DNA from: an uncultured Phascolarctobacterium sp.
GTDB lineage: Bacteria; Bacillota; Negativicutes; Acidaminococcales; Acidaminococcaceae
Length of the DNA: 32,742 bases
Direction: 5' to 3'
Assembly: GCA_900757795.1 (NCBI GenBank)
Contig: CAAEPE010000034.1
Location: 1-32,742, forward strand
The notes under the pieces are model-generated. The model did not search any database, was not told the DNA's origin, and saw nothing but the letters and a program-made list of their open reading frames with translations. Made by a program: the position numbers and the translations under genes. Positions within the stretch are counted from its first letter, which is position 1. Each line of letters starts with the position of its first letter. Positions 13,996 through 22,068 of this stretch are shown here, piece by piece.

Positions 13996-15324
13996 TTATT
14001 TTTCTTCGCCGTTTATCTTAGCGCACAGCATCGTCAAACCGCCCAAAAGCCAAAACAGCAGTCCCATCTGCGTATTAAAATATACGTGGTCAGTCAGCCC
14101 GCCCACTATAATGCCGATAGTCGCCAGCACATAACCGCGTCCCATAGCCTTGAGCCACAGCCTGCGTCCACGATAAGCCAGCTTCCAGGCGTTAGGCAGA
14201 AAAATTCCCCACCAAATGCACAGAAAAACCAGCAGTCCGTGCCAGCCCAACTCTGCGCAGACATTGAGAAAAATATTGTGGCAGTGATACATAATAACAC
14301 TCTTATCTGCCAAATAAAAATTATAGGTGGGATAAACAAAGCGATAGCCGTACCAGCCTACGCCCCAAGGGAACTCCTCAATAATCCACTTGGTGCTTTT
14401 TAAATAAGCCATACGCAGCGCAATAGAAGTATCGCCGCCATAGCCACCCTGAATTGACGCCAGCCGCTGCATCACCGCCGTCCCTCCCAGCGCCAAAGCC
14501 GCTAAACCGCCGCCTAAGACAGGTATAAAAGCTTTACGGCAAAAAAGCACACAGAACGCCAACAGCATTACGGCACAAGCCAACCAGTTACCGCGGGAAT
14601 AGGTGTACAGCAGACACAGAGCCGCCAAGAGACCGGTACCTAAAAAAGCCAGCCGCCATTTTTTATAAATTTTTGTCATGTTAAAAAAGGCTGTACTGTA
14701 AGCAATCACCAGCACCAAATAGCCTGCCAAAATATTGGGATTTACCAGCGTGGAATACACCCGCACCTTCAAATCCGGAAACTGCTTAGGATCTACCCAA
14801 ATGCCTTCCGCCGTTACGCCAAACACCTTCTGCGCGATACCAATAACACTGACCAGCACGGAAACTGCAAAAAACGCCATTATCAGCTGCAATGGTCTTG
14901 GCAGCATACTAAAATGCCGCCACAAATTTTTCGGCGTAAAATCAGCCTTGATTTCAGCCAAAAACTGCTCCGCAGAAGTTGCGTCCATCGCCTGCTTTTC
15001 CTGCCGGCCATAGCGCAGCAGTACAAAAAACAGCGCGCTGTACTGTCCCGCCACATAAAGATAATTCCACGAGGAGATAAATTTGTTCAGCGAAAAATTC
15101 AGGGATATAACGCCTATCGCCAGCAGCAGATAGAGCAATCCCTGCTGCCATCGTTTCAGCACGCAGGACTGCTGCCTGCCTTTGGTAAAAGCGACTAACA
15201 GCGCCGCCAAAAAGGTTGCGCCTACGCAGAAAGCCGTAAACTCCTGATGCAGCGGAATCACCGCCACCGTAAACAGCAGCATATAATATATTTTGTTATC
15301 TAAAAAATCCGCAAATCGTTTCAT
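13996..15324 (-). CDS. O-antigen ligase / polymerase-like (Wzy_C) membrane protein
   Basis: This polytopic membrane protein of 442 residues has roughly ten to twelve hydrophobic segments. Family marks are YSRGNW at 242-247, at the start of the conserved Wzy_C region, and HCHNIFLNVCAELG at 347-360, the HxHN-type motif in the large periplasmic loop. Such enzymes join or polymerise lipid-linked glycans at the outer face of the inner membrane; the exact reaction cannot be told apart from sequence. This fits a diderm Negativicute. No other glycan genes are nearby, which is unusual. The ATG at 15324 has only a weak purine-rich site. The gene stands alone between the repeat array and its own terminator. 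Confidence 0.85.
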   Translation of the reverse strand: MKRFADFLDNKIYYMLLFTVAVIPLHQEFTAFCVGATFLAALLVAFTKGRQQSCVLKRWQQGLLYLLLAIGVISLNFSLNKFISSWNYLYVAGQYSALFFVLLRYGRQEKQAMDATSAEQFLAEIKADFTPKNLWRHFSMLPRPLQLIMAFFAVSVLVSVIGIAQKVFGVTAEGIWVDPKQFPDLKVRVYSTLVNPNILAGYLVLVIAYSTAFFNMTKIYKKWRLAFLGTGLLAALCLLYTYSRGNWLACAVMLLAFCVLFCRKAFIPVLGGGLAALALGGTAVMQRLASIQGGYGGDTSIALRMAYLKSTKWIIEEFPWGVGWYGYRFVYPTYNFYLADKSVIMYHCHNIFLNVCAELGWHGLLVFLCIWWGIFLPNAWKLAYRGRRLWLKAMGRGYVLATIGIIVGGLTDHVYFNTQMGLLFWLLGGLTMLCAKINGEEK

Positions 15325-15353
15325 GCTTATTTAAAATATTCTTCCCAACTAAA

Positions 15354-15918
15354 TTTAGCGTTAATCAATCATACCTACCACTAATTTTAATCGTAACGTA
15401 AATTCAGTGATGATATATAATTTCCGGAGGAATTGAGGTTTTAGCCAATGAGTTGATGGAACAATAGCAGCAAGTGTCTCGAAAAACTATATCCTTCTGC
15501 GAACAAATTTTGACCGCAGCTGCGTCATTGTTCCAGAAAATTTAGCGTTAACCAATCATACCAACCGCAATTTTCTTATTCTAACGTAAGTCGAGTGATG
15601 ATATATAATTTCCGGAGGAATTGAGGTTTTAGCCAATGAGTTGACAGAACAATAGCAGCAAGTGTCTCGAAAAACTATGTCCTTCTGCGAACAAATTTTG
15701 ACCGCAGCTGCATTATCGTTCCAGCAAATTTTAGCGTTAATCAATCATACTTACCACTAATTTTAATCGTAACGTAAATTCAGTGATGATATATAATTTC
15801 CGGAGGAATTGAGGTTTTAGACAATGAGTTGTCGGAACAATAGCAGCAAGTGTCTCGAAAAACTACATCTTTCTGCGAACAAATTTTGACCGCAGCTGCG
15901 TTATTGTTCCCAACGAAA
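15354..15918. repeat. Three tandem copies of a ~188-bp foldback repeat
   Basis: Near-identical units begin at 15354, 15541 and 15730 (spacing 187 and 189 nt). Each has an internal inverted repeat, in copy 3 GGAACAATAGCAGC (15834-15847) against GCTGCGTTATTGTTCC (15895-15910). The minus strand of every unit holds an open frame of about 50 codons with the shared core AAAVKICSQKD and FRDTCCYCS. No ribosome site precedes it consistently. Copies differ by scattered point changes. Confidence 0.9.
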
Positions 15919-15964
15919 TTGGCGTTTAAAAACCTCACCTGACGACGGAAATTATTATCATCAC
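15783..15964. repeat. Long imperfect palindrome formed by the last repeat copy
   Basis: The start of copy 3, GTGATGATATATAATTTCC onward to 15818, is the reverse complement, with changes, of 15929-15964. The inner segments also pair: GCCAAT in copies 1 and 2 (GACAAT in copy 3) with ATTGGC (15919-15923), then the GGAACAAT arms. The whole looks like a MITE-like foldback element of about 180 bp that was later partly duplicated in tandem. Confidence 0.7.
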
Positions 15965-15979
15965 GAATACATCACCGTA

Positions 15980-17284
15980 TCAATTAAGTTTTTCACGCTG
16001 CTCCAGCAGCATCTTCTTAAACTCGCCTACAAGATACAAGCTGCCGCAGACGCAAACAATACCGTCCTTACCCGCTCCCTGTAAGGCTTTGCCGTAAGCC
16101 TCTGCCAAACTATCCTCAGGCATAGCGTTGCCGCCTACCAGCTTAGCCAAATCTGCCGCAGACGCAGCGCGGGAGCCTTGGTCGGCACGCACCGTATACA
16201 CCACGTCATCTGCATGAATCAGCAGCTTGATAACGCCGCTCATATCCTTGTCGCCCATCATACCAAAAACAAAATGCACTTTCTGCTCCGGATAATATTT
16301 ATCCAAAGCCTTGCGCAGCGCTTCTGCACCGTTAGGATTGTGAGCGCCGTCTAAAATAATATCAGGCTGCTGCTGAATCCGCTCCAAACGCCCGGGCCAA
16401 ACAGTGTTGGCTACGCCAATATGCAGTGCCAGCTCGTTAATGCGGTCGTCCTGCTTAGAAACCAGCTTCGCCGCCACAATAGCAAGACTGGTATTTTTAA
16501 TTTGGTGCTCGCCCGGCAATTTAATTTCGTAAACTGAACTGTAAGTAGTGCCTGCGTACAAAGTAAACTTCTGCCCGTCCATAGAACCGGAAACCTCTTC
16601 GCCGCGGAAGGCCTTGCCGTAAAGATATACGGGCGCTTCCTTAAACATGGCAAAGCTGATAATCGGGCCTAAGGCTTCGTTGCCCTCGGCGGCAGTAACG
16701 ACGGGCACCTTTTCTTTGATGATGCCTGCCTTCTGCATGGCAATGCGCTCAATGGTTTTGCCGCAGCGGTCCGTATGGTCCAAAGCCACGTTGGTGATTA
16801 CTGAAACCACCGGCGTAATTACGTTAGTAGAATCCCACAAGCCGCCCATACCGACCTCAATAACAGCGTAATCTACCTTTTGCAGATAAAAATACAAAAA
16901 AGCAGCGGCAGTCAACACCTCAAACTGGGTAGGCTGCTCACATACGCCTTTTTTCACGATGCTGTCGGCAGCCACCTTGACAGCGCTGATAATCATAGCA
17001 AAATCCTCGTCGCTGATGTCCTCGCCGTTTAGGGTAATGCGCTCGTTGTATTTCACCAAATGGGGCGAAGTAAATTTACCCACCTTTAAATTAGCAGCCA
17101 GCAAAATATTGGTAATCATGCTGGTAACAGAGCCTTTGCCGTTGGTACCCGTTACATGTACGGTTTTAATTTTCTGCTCCGGATTATCCAGCTCCTTTAA
17201 AAGGCCTTCAATACGCTCCATACCCAGCTTAATGCCGAATTTCCCCAAGCTGTCCAAATAGCCTAGGCTTTCCGTATAATTCAT
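15980..17284 (-). CDS. folC: Bifunctional folylpolyglutamate / dihydrofolate synthase
   Basis: This Mur-ligase-type enzyme of 434 residues adds glutamate to (dihydro)folates using ATP. The P-loop GTNGKGSV is at 46-53, the central IEVGMGG with DSTNVI follows at about 142-155, the DHTDRCG stretch is at about 165-172, and the ADP/glutamate domain carries DGAHNPNGA. I start it at the ATG at 17284, five nt behind GGAGGG; an upstream in-frame ATG at 17320 has no site. It lies 99 nt downstream of valS and probably shares its T-box-controlled transcript, a common pairing in Firmicutes. Confidence 0.95.
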   Translation of the reverse strand: MNYTESLGYLDSLGKFGIKLGMERIEGLLKELDNPEQKIKTVHVTGTNGKGSVTSMITNILLAANLKVGKFTSPHLVKYNERITLNGEDISDEDFAMIISAVKVAADSIVKKGVCEQPTQFEVLTAAAFLYFYLQKVDYAVIEVGMGGLWDSTNVITPVVSVITNVALDHTDRCGKTIERIAMQKAGIIKEKVPVVTAAEGNEALGPIISFAMFKEAPVYLYGKAFRGEEVSGSMDGQKFTLYAGTTYSSVYEIKLPGEHQIKNTSLAIVAAKLVSKQDDRINELALHIGVANTVWPGRLERIQQQPDIILDGAHNPNGAEALRKALDKYYPEQKVHFVFGMMGDKDMSGVIKLLIHADDVVYTVRADQGSRAASAADLAKLVGGNAMPEDSLAEAYGKALQGAGKDGIVCVCGSLYLVGEFKKMLLEQREKLN

Positions 17285-17314
17285 ATTACCCTCCATAAGT
17301 AAGGAAAAGCACAA

Positions 17315-17371
17315 GAGCAATTTATATGCTCACAGCAGCAGTCGCCCGCCGGTGTGAGCACTAAATTGCTC
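17315..17371 (-). other. Large stem-loop between valS and folC
   Basis: GAGCAATTTA plus TGCTCACA pair with TGTGAGCA plus TAAATTGCTC, 18 pairs with a small asymmetry. No U-tract follows. It fills most of the intercistronic gap and may set the ratio of the two messages. Confidence 0.7.
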
Positions 17372-17383
17372 AGAAAATTTTAA

Positions 17384-20038
17384 TTACAGTGTTTTTAAAT
17401 AAGCCAAACGCTCGTTGATAGCAGCCTTTTTGCCGTTTAATTCTTCGGCTTTAGCCTTTTCTTTGGCAATAACGGTTTCAGGCGCTTTGGCCAGGAAGCC
17501 TGCATTGCCCAGCTTTCCTTCTACGCGGCTCAATTCTTTGTCGATAGCAGCCAGCTCCTTGTTCAGACGTGCAGTTTCCTTTTCTACGTCGATAAGACCT
17601 GCCAGCGGCAGATATACCTCAATACCGGAAACTACAGCTGCCATAGCGTTTTCCGGTTTAGCGGCAGTATCCGCCAAAACAGTCAGCTCGCTGATAGCGC
17701 CCATCAGATGAATATAATTAGCATTAGCTTCTACGCCAGCCTTTAAATCCTCCGCTGCCAGCATAATGGCAGGAACCTTCTTTCCGGGTGGTACGTTTAC
17801 TTCGGCACGCATATTGCGGACAGCCTTAATGCTTTCCATAATAGCGCCCATCAGGCGTTCTGCTTCGTCGTCAATCAGCGCTTCTTCGGCAAACGGCCAC
17901 TTAGAAATCATAATGCTGCTTGCTTCATGGGGCAGGCATTGATAAATTTCTTCCGTAATAAACGGCATGTAAGGATGCAGAAGCTGCATAGCGCTGGTGA
18001 GCACCTTAGCCAAAACATGCTGCGCCGTAGCGCGTTCTTCAGCGTTTTCTTTATTGTACAGACGCGGTTTAGCCAGTTCAATATACCAGTCGCATACTTC
18101 ACCCCAGATAAAGTCGTAAATCATGCGGCCTGCTTCGCCCAGTTCGAATTTTTCCAGCATTTCTGTAACGTCTTTAGAAGTGTGCTGCAGGCGGGAAAGA
18201 ATCCATTTATCAGCTAAGGTGTACGGAGCCAGCTTAGCGTTGGGGTCATAGCCCTCCATATTCATCAAGGCAAAGCGGGAAGCGTTCCAAATCTTATTGG
18301 CAAAGTTGCGGGTTGCCTCCACACGCTCCCAGTAGAAGCGCATATCGTTGCCCGGAGTATTGCCGGTAATCAGCATAAAACGCAGAGTATCGGCGCCGTA
18401 TTTATCAATAACCTCCAAGGGGTCGATACCGTTGCCCAGGGATTTAGACATTTTGCGTCCCTGGCTGTCGCGTACCAAGCCGTGGATGAATACCTTGTCA
18501 AAAGGAATATCCTTCATAAATTCCATACCCATGATAAGCATACGGGCAACCCAAAAGAAAATAATATCGTAACCGGTTACCAAGACGCTGGTGGGATAGA
18601 ATTGCTTTAAGAGCGGAGTTTTATCCGGCCAGCCCATAGTGGAGAACGGCCACAAAGCGCTGCTGAACCAAGTGTCTAAAGCGTCCTCGTCCTGATGGAT
18701 ATGCGCGCTGCCGCATTTGGGACATACGGTTAAATCGGTACGGCTGGCGGACATTTCGCCGCAGTCGTCGCAGTACCAAACGGGAATACGGTGACCCCAC
18801 CAAATCTGACGGGAAATACACCAGTCGCGGATATTATCCATCCAGCCGGTATAGGTTTTGGTAAAGCGTTCCGGCACAAATTGAGTGCGGCCGTCATTTA
18901 CGCAGTCTACGGCAGCCTTAACCAAAGGCTCCATTTTTACAAACCATTGGGTAGAAACCAAAGGTTCTACAACGCAGCCGCAGCGTTGGCAGTGACCAAC
19001 AGCATGAGCGTGCTCTTCGATTTTTACCAGATAACCTTCTGCCTCTAAATCGGCAACAATATTTTTGCGGCATTCTTCGCGGGTTTGACCTTCGTATTTG
19101 CCGGCTTCGGCAGTCATTTTGCCGTCCATACCGATAACTACCACGCTGGGCAGATTGTGGCGGATACCCATTTCATAGTCGTTGGGGTCGTGGGACGGAG
19201 TAATTTTTACAGCGCCGGTACCAAATTCCAAATCAACATAACTGTCGGCAATAATAGGAATAATGCGTCCGTTAGCAGGCAGGCGCAGATGCTTGCCTAC
19301 TAATTTACCGTAACGGGGGTCTGCAGGGTTTACTGCTACAGCAGTATCGCCGGGAATGGTTTCCGGACGGGTGGTGGCAATGGTCAGGTAGGTGCCTTCT
19401 TCTTCCACAACCGGATAACGGAAATACCACAAATGACCCGGATCGTCCTTATGCTCTACTTCAATATCAGAAAGTGCAGTGTTGCAGTTTACGCACCAGT
19501 TGGTAATACGGGTGCCTTTATAAATCAAACCCTTTTCAAACAGGGTGCAGAAAACCTCGCGCACAGCCTTGGAGCAGCCCTCGTCCATGGTAAAGCGTTT
19601 GCGCTCCCAATCGCAGGAAACGCCCAAATGCTTCAGCTGGTTGATGATACGGTCGCCGTATTGCTCCTTCCAAGCCCAAACGCGCTTTAAAAATTCCTCG
19701 CGTCCCAAATCGTAACGGGTCTTGCCCTCTTCTTTTTTAATTACTTCTTCTACTTTAATCTGTGTAGCCAAGCCTGCATGGTCATAGCCGGGCATCCACA
19801 AAGTATTGTGGCCCATCATGCGGTGCCAGCGGATTAAAATATCCTGCAAAGTGTTGTCCAGTGCGTGACCCATGTGTAATTGGCCGGTGATGTTCGGAGG
19901 CGGAATAACAATGCTGAACGCCTTGTTGCCTTCCTCTACCTCTGCATGAAAATAACGATTTTTTTCCCAAAACTCATACCATTTTTTCTCAACGGCAGCA
20001 GGGTCATAAACTTTAGGAATATTGTGCTCCTCGCCCAT
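17384..20038 (-). CDS. valS: Valyl-tRNA synthetase
   Basis: This class I aminoacyl-tRNA synthetase charges tRNA-Val. It has 884 residues, the normal length. The HIGH-type motif appears as HMGH at 55-58 within PPNITGQLHMGHAL, and KMSKS lies at about 529-533 in GRKMSKSLGNG. A Cys pair module (CDDCG ... CPKCGS, about 420-440) probably binds zinc. The editing domain lies between, and the C-terminal coiled-coil arm typical of ValRS covers about 815-884. The ATG at 20038 follows AAGGAGG. The gene is preceded by a T-box leader, which supports the assignment. Confidence 0.98.
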   Translation of the reverse strand: MGEEHNIPKVYDPAAVEKKWYEFWEKNRYFHAEVEEGNKAFSIVIPPPNITGQLHMGHALDNTLQDILIRWHRMMGHNTLWMPGYDHAGLATQIKVEEVIKKEEGKTRYDLGREEFLKRVWAWKEQYGDRIINQLKHLGVSCDWERKRFTMDEGCSKAVREVFCTLFEKGLIYKGTRITNWCVNCNTALSDIEVEHKDDPGHLWYFRYPVVEEEGTYLTIATTRPETIPGDTAVAVNPADPRYGKLVGKHLRLPANGRIIPIIADSYVDLEFGTGAVKITPSHDPNDYEMGIRHNLPSVVVIGMDGKMTAEAGKYEGQTREECRKNIVADLEAEGYLVKIEEHAHAVGHCQRCGCVVEPLVSTQWFVKMEPLVKAAVDCVNDGRTQFVPERFTKTYTGWMDNIRDWCISRQIWWGHRIPVWYCDDCGEMSASRTDLTVCPKCGSAHIHQDEDALDTWFSSALWPFSTMGWPDKTPLLKQFYPTSVLVTGYDIIFFWVARMLIMGMEFMKDIPFDKVFIHGLVRDSQGRKMSKSLGNGIDPLEVIDKYGADTLRFMLITGNTPGNDMRFYWERVEATRNFANKIWNASRFALMNMEGYDPNAKLAPYTLADKWILSRLQHTSKDVTEMLEKFELGEAGRMIYDFIWGEVCDWYIELAKPRLYNKENAEERATAQHVLAKVLTSAMQLLHPYMPFITEEIYQCLPHEASSIMISKWPFAEEALIDDEAERLMGAIMESIKAVRNMRAEVNVPPGKKVPAIMLAAEDLKAGVEANANYIHLMGAISELTVLADTAAKPENAMAAVVSGIEVYLPLAGLIDVEKETARLNKELAAIDKELSRVEGKLGNAGFLAKAPETVIAKEKAKAEELNGKKAAINERLAYLKTL

Positions 20039-20054
20039 TGTAAATCCTCCTTAA

Positions 20055-20086
20055 TTAAAAAAGCCCCGTCCTCAAAAGGACAGGGC
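20055..20086 (-). terminator. T-box-regulated terminator before valS
   Basis: GCCCUGUCC pairs with GGACGGGGC (one G-U) and is followed by six U. It lies directly after the T-box sequence and would end transcription when tRNA-Val is charged. Confidence 0.95.
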
Positions 20087-20305
20087 GCATATTATCGTGG
20101 TACCACCTATCTTCTTCGCGCAGCAAACGCAAAGCACTCAAAACACGTAACGTGTGCAAACGTTCCTGCTTACTTATATTTCAGCGGGACGGCTCCCGGA
20201 CTACAATTTTTATCTTGGCGCGCAGCTTGCACCAACCGCTGCCTCTCTCTAGCGCCTACCGATAGAAATCCTTCCGTTCCTTGCTTTTAGGTATATAAAT
20301 TTTAT
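20055..20305 (-). promoter_or_regulatory. T-box leader of valS-folC
   Basis: The conserved T-box AGGTGGTACCACGA is at 20095-20108 on the minus strand. Upstream, Stem I shows AGAGAGAGG and GGTTGGTGCAAGC (the distal loop region), with GGCGC/GCGCC and GCAGC/GCTGC stems. The most likely specifier is GUA in TTGTAGTCC (near 20205-20213), a valine codon followed by a purine. Uncharged tRNA-Val would stabilise the antiterminator through its acceptor end. Transcription should start near 20305. Confidence 0.95.
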
Positions 20306-20312
20306 ACATTAT

Positions 20313-20341
20313 ATCTTAGCAATTTACCGCGCAGGTGTCAA
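20313..20341 (-). promoter_or_regulatory. Promoter of valS-folC
   Basis: TTGACA (-35, 20336-20341) and TAAGAT (-10, 20313-20318) are spaced by exactly 17 nt on the minus strand. The -35 lies only about 25 nt after the stop of the upstream transporter gene, and I see no terminator between them. Confidence 0.85.
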
Positions 20342-20364
20342 CAATTTTCTTGTGCGGCAGCTTT

Positions 20365-21579
20365 TTATTTAATTTCTGCTTTGTATTTCAGCACCACGGC
20401 AATAGCCAGGCTTACAACAAAGCAAGCGCTGAAAAAGTACAGCGTCACGCTGTAGCTATGGGTGCGCTCGTAAATTTGGCTGAGCAGCAAGGGGCCGGCA
20501 ATTCCTGCCAAACCCCAGGCCGTCAAAATACGTCCGTGAATGGCGCTTAACTGCTTGGTACCGTAAATATCGCTTAAATAGGCAGGCATACAGGAAAAAC
20601 CGCCGCCGTAGCAGGTAATAATCAAGAAAATCAGAGTTTGGAACAAAAAGCTGTCCGTTACGCCTGCCAGCATATAGAAAGCAATAATCTCAATGGCGAA
20701 AAAGGCGATGTAGGTATTACGTCTGCCAATATAATCAGAAATAGTAGACCAGAAAATGCGTCCGCCGCCGTTTAAGAGGCCGATAATACCTACCATGGAA
20801 GCCGCAGCCATAGGTGACATTTTAATTACCTCCTGCGCCATGGGAGAAGCCACTGCCAATAAACCGATACCGCAGGTAATATTAGTAAAGAACACCCACC
20901 ACAGAGCATAAAACTGCCAGGTTTTCATAGCTTCGCTAACAGTGTACTGCTTAGGCTGGTTAACATCTGCTTGTACCTTATAGGTACCTTTAACAGTAAT
21001 TTCCGGCATTTTGGGCGGCTCCAAATACAGAGCGGAGCAAACCATCAGCAAAATATAAATGCAGCCTAAAATAATAAAGTTTTGTATCAAGCCATATTCG
21101 GCAATCAAAAGCTGCATTAAGGGACCGGCAATGAGACTAGCAAAGCCAAAGCCCATAATAGCTAGGCCTGTCGCTAAGCCGCGGTTATTTGGGAACCATT
21201 TTACCAGCGTGGACACCGGCGTAATGTAACCTGTTCCCAAGCCAATGCCGCCGATAACACCGTAGAACAAATACATAAGCATTAAGCTGTGCTGAGTTAA
21301 AGCGTAGGCAGTGCCCAGCATACCCGTACCAAAAAAAGCGGCGGCAATAAGTCCACTCTTACGCGGTCCCATGCGCTCCACATAGGTGCCTAAAAAGCCT
21401 GCGGAAGTGCCCAAAAATAAAATTGCCAAGCTAAAGGTCCAAGTTACCTGCTGTAAGCTAAAGCCCATCGCCTCCATAATGGGACGGGTTAAAACGCTCC
21501 ACGCATACACAGATCCTATGGAAATATGAATCCCGATAGCTGCCAAAACTATGAGCCATTTATTTTTCTTTTGCTGCAT
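20365..21579 (-). CDS. OFA-family MFS transporter (oxalate/formate antiporter type)
   Basis: This 12-segment major facilitator of 404 residues belongs to the oxalate/formate antiporter family. The OFA signature GYITPVSTLVKWFPNNRG is at 117-134 after a GVIGGIGLG helix, and the TM2-3 loop has ERMGPRKSG (68-76). The N-terminus IGIHISIGSVYAWSV (15-29) is typical too. The family moves small carboxylates; the substrate here is unknown. A putative ZTP riboswitch controls it, so a one-carbon compound such as formate is an attractive guess, not shown by sequence. The ATG at 21579 follows AGAGAGG. It is monocistronic. Confidence 0.9.
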   Translation of the reverse strand: MQQKKNKWLIVLAAIGIHISIGSVYAWSVLTRPIMEAMGFSLQQVTWTFSLAILFLGTSAGFLGTYVERMGPRKSGLIAAAFFGTGMLGTAYALTQHSLMLMYLFYGVIGGIGLGTGYITPVSTLVKWFPNNRGLATGLAIMGFGFASLIAGPLMQLLIAEYGLIQNFIILGCIYILLMVCSALYLEPPKMPEITVKGTYKVQADVNQPKQYTVSEAMKTWQFYALWWVFFTNITCGIGLLAVASPMAQEVIKMSPMAAASMVGIIGLLNGGGRIFWSTISDYIGRRNTYIAFFAIEIIAFYMLAGVTDSFLFQTLIFLIITCYGGGFSCMPAYLSDIYGTKQLSAIHGRILTAWGLAGIAGPLLLSQIYERTHSYSVTLYFFSACFVVSLAIAVVLKYKAEIK

Positions 21580-21658
21580 TGTGATTACCTCTCTTCTTTA
21601 TGATAAATAAAATTGAAGCACCGCCCCCGGACCTTGCTATTGCTTTGTATAAAGCAAT

Positions 21659-21692
21659 AAAAAAAGTCTGGGCAGCAAGTGCTTGCCCAGAC
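21659..21692 (-). terminator. Riboswitch-linked terminator before the OFA transporter
   Basis: GUCUGGGCA pairs with UGCCCAGAC (9 pairs, 9-nt loop) and is followed by seven U on the minus strand. Its 5' arm is the 3' end of the ZTP aptamer, so aptamer folding and terminator folding exclude each other. Confidence 0.9.
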
Positions 21693-21757
21693 GGTCGGCT
21701 ACATCACAATACAGCCCACGTGGTAAGCTCCACTCATCCGTCAGGAATCTGTATTGT
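21684..21757 (-). promoter_or_regulatory. ZTP/ZMP (pfl) riboswitch aptamer
   Basis: P1 is a perfect 9-bp helix (21749-21757 with 21706-21714). Inside it lie CCTGACGG and a GTGG/CCAC hairpin (21720-21733), and after P1 comes GCCGACCGTCTGGGC. The pfl consensus from memory is CUGGCG, GGUGG/CCACC, and a 3' part like CCGCCUGGGC. Here the long-range pairing is GACGG with CCGTC, a compensatory change that keeps the pseudoknot. The ligand ZMP/ZTP signals shortage of 10-formyl-tetrahydrofolate, and binding should allow expression of the transporter. Confidence 0.85.
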
Positions 21758-21773
21758 TCTAGATTGTACTTCT

Positions 21774-21801
21774 ATTATAGCTTATTATATGCAGTTGTCA
21801 A
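21774..21801 (-). promoter_or_regulatory. Promoter of the ZTP riboswitch / OFA transporter unit
   Basis: TTGACA (-35, 21796-21801) and TATAAT (-10, 21774-21779), both perfect, are spaced by 16 nt on the minus strand. The start near 21767 leaves about 10 nt before the aptamer. Confidence 0.9.
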
Positions 21802-21866
21802 GATGGTGTAGAAGTTTTTCTTTTATACCACAATATCTAGTGTCTAAAACAGTCACAAACTACAAC

Positions 21867-22037
21867 TTACTGCTTTGCAGACTGCATTTTAGACATTTTG
21901 ATATTGGTGCAATGGCAGCAGCCCTTAGTGCAGGCGTCGCAGCCCACGCAGCCGCCCTGCTTATGCGTATGCCAAATATTTTTTGCCGCCAAATATACGG
22001 CGCCGATAATTATTAACGCTACTATCCAATTCGCCAT
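21867..22037 (-). CDS. FeoB-associated Cys-rich membrane protein
   Basis: A 56-residue protein: one N-terminal membrane helix (about 4-18) followed by a cysteine cluster, GGCVGCDACTKGCCHC at 28-43, with six Cys (C30, C33, C36, C40, C41, C43). This is the pattern of the small FeoB-associated proteins found after feoB in Clostridia and Negativicutes, thought to help ferrous iron transport; the exact role is unknown. The ATG at 22037 follows GAGGTGG, 31 nt downstream of feoB. It is easily missed because of its size. Confidence 0.9.
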   Translation of the reverse strand: MANWIVALIIIGAVYLAAKNIWHTHKQGGCVGCDACTKGCCHCTNIKMSKMQSAKQ

Positions 22038-22068
22038 GCTTCCACCTCGTTTCTCTTATCTATAAATT

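Noticed and set aside
15354..15918. CRISPR array
   Set aside because: Units are ~188 bp with no short repeat/variable spacer pattern and no cas genes nearby.
21600..22016. 138-codon plus-strand frame
   Set aside because: It lies opposite the ZTP leader, its promoter and the small FeoB-associated gene; both are better supported.
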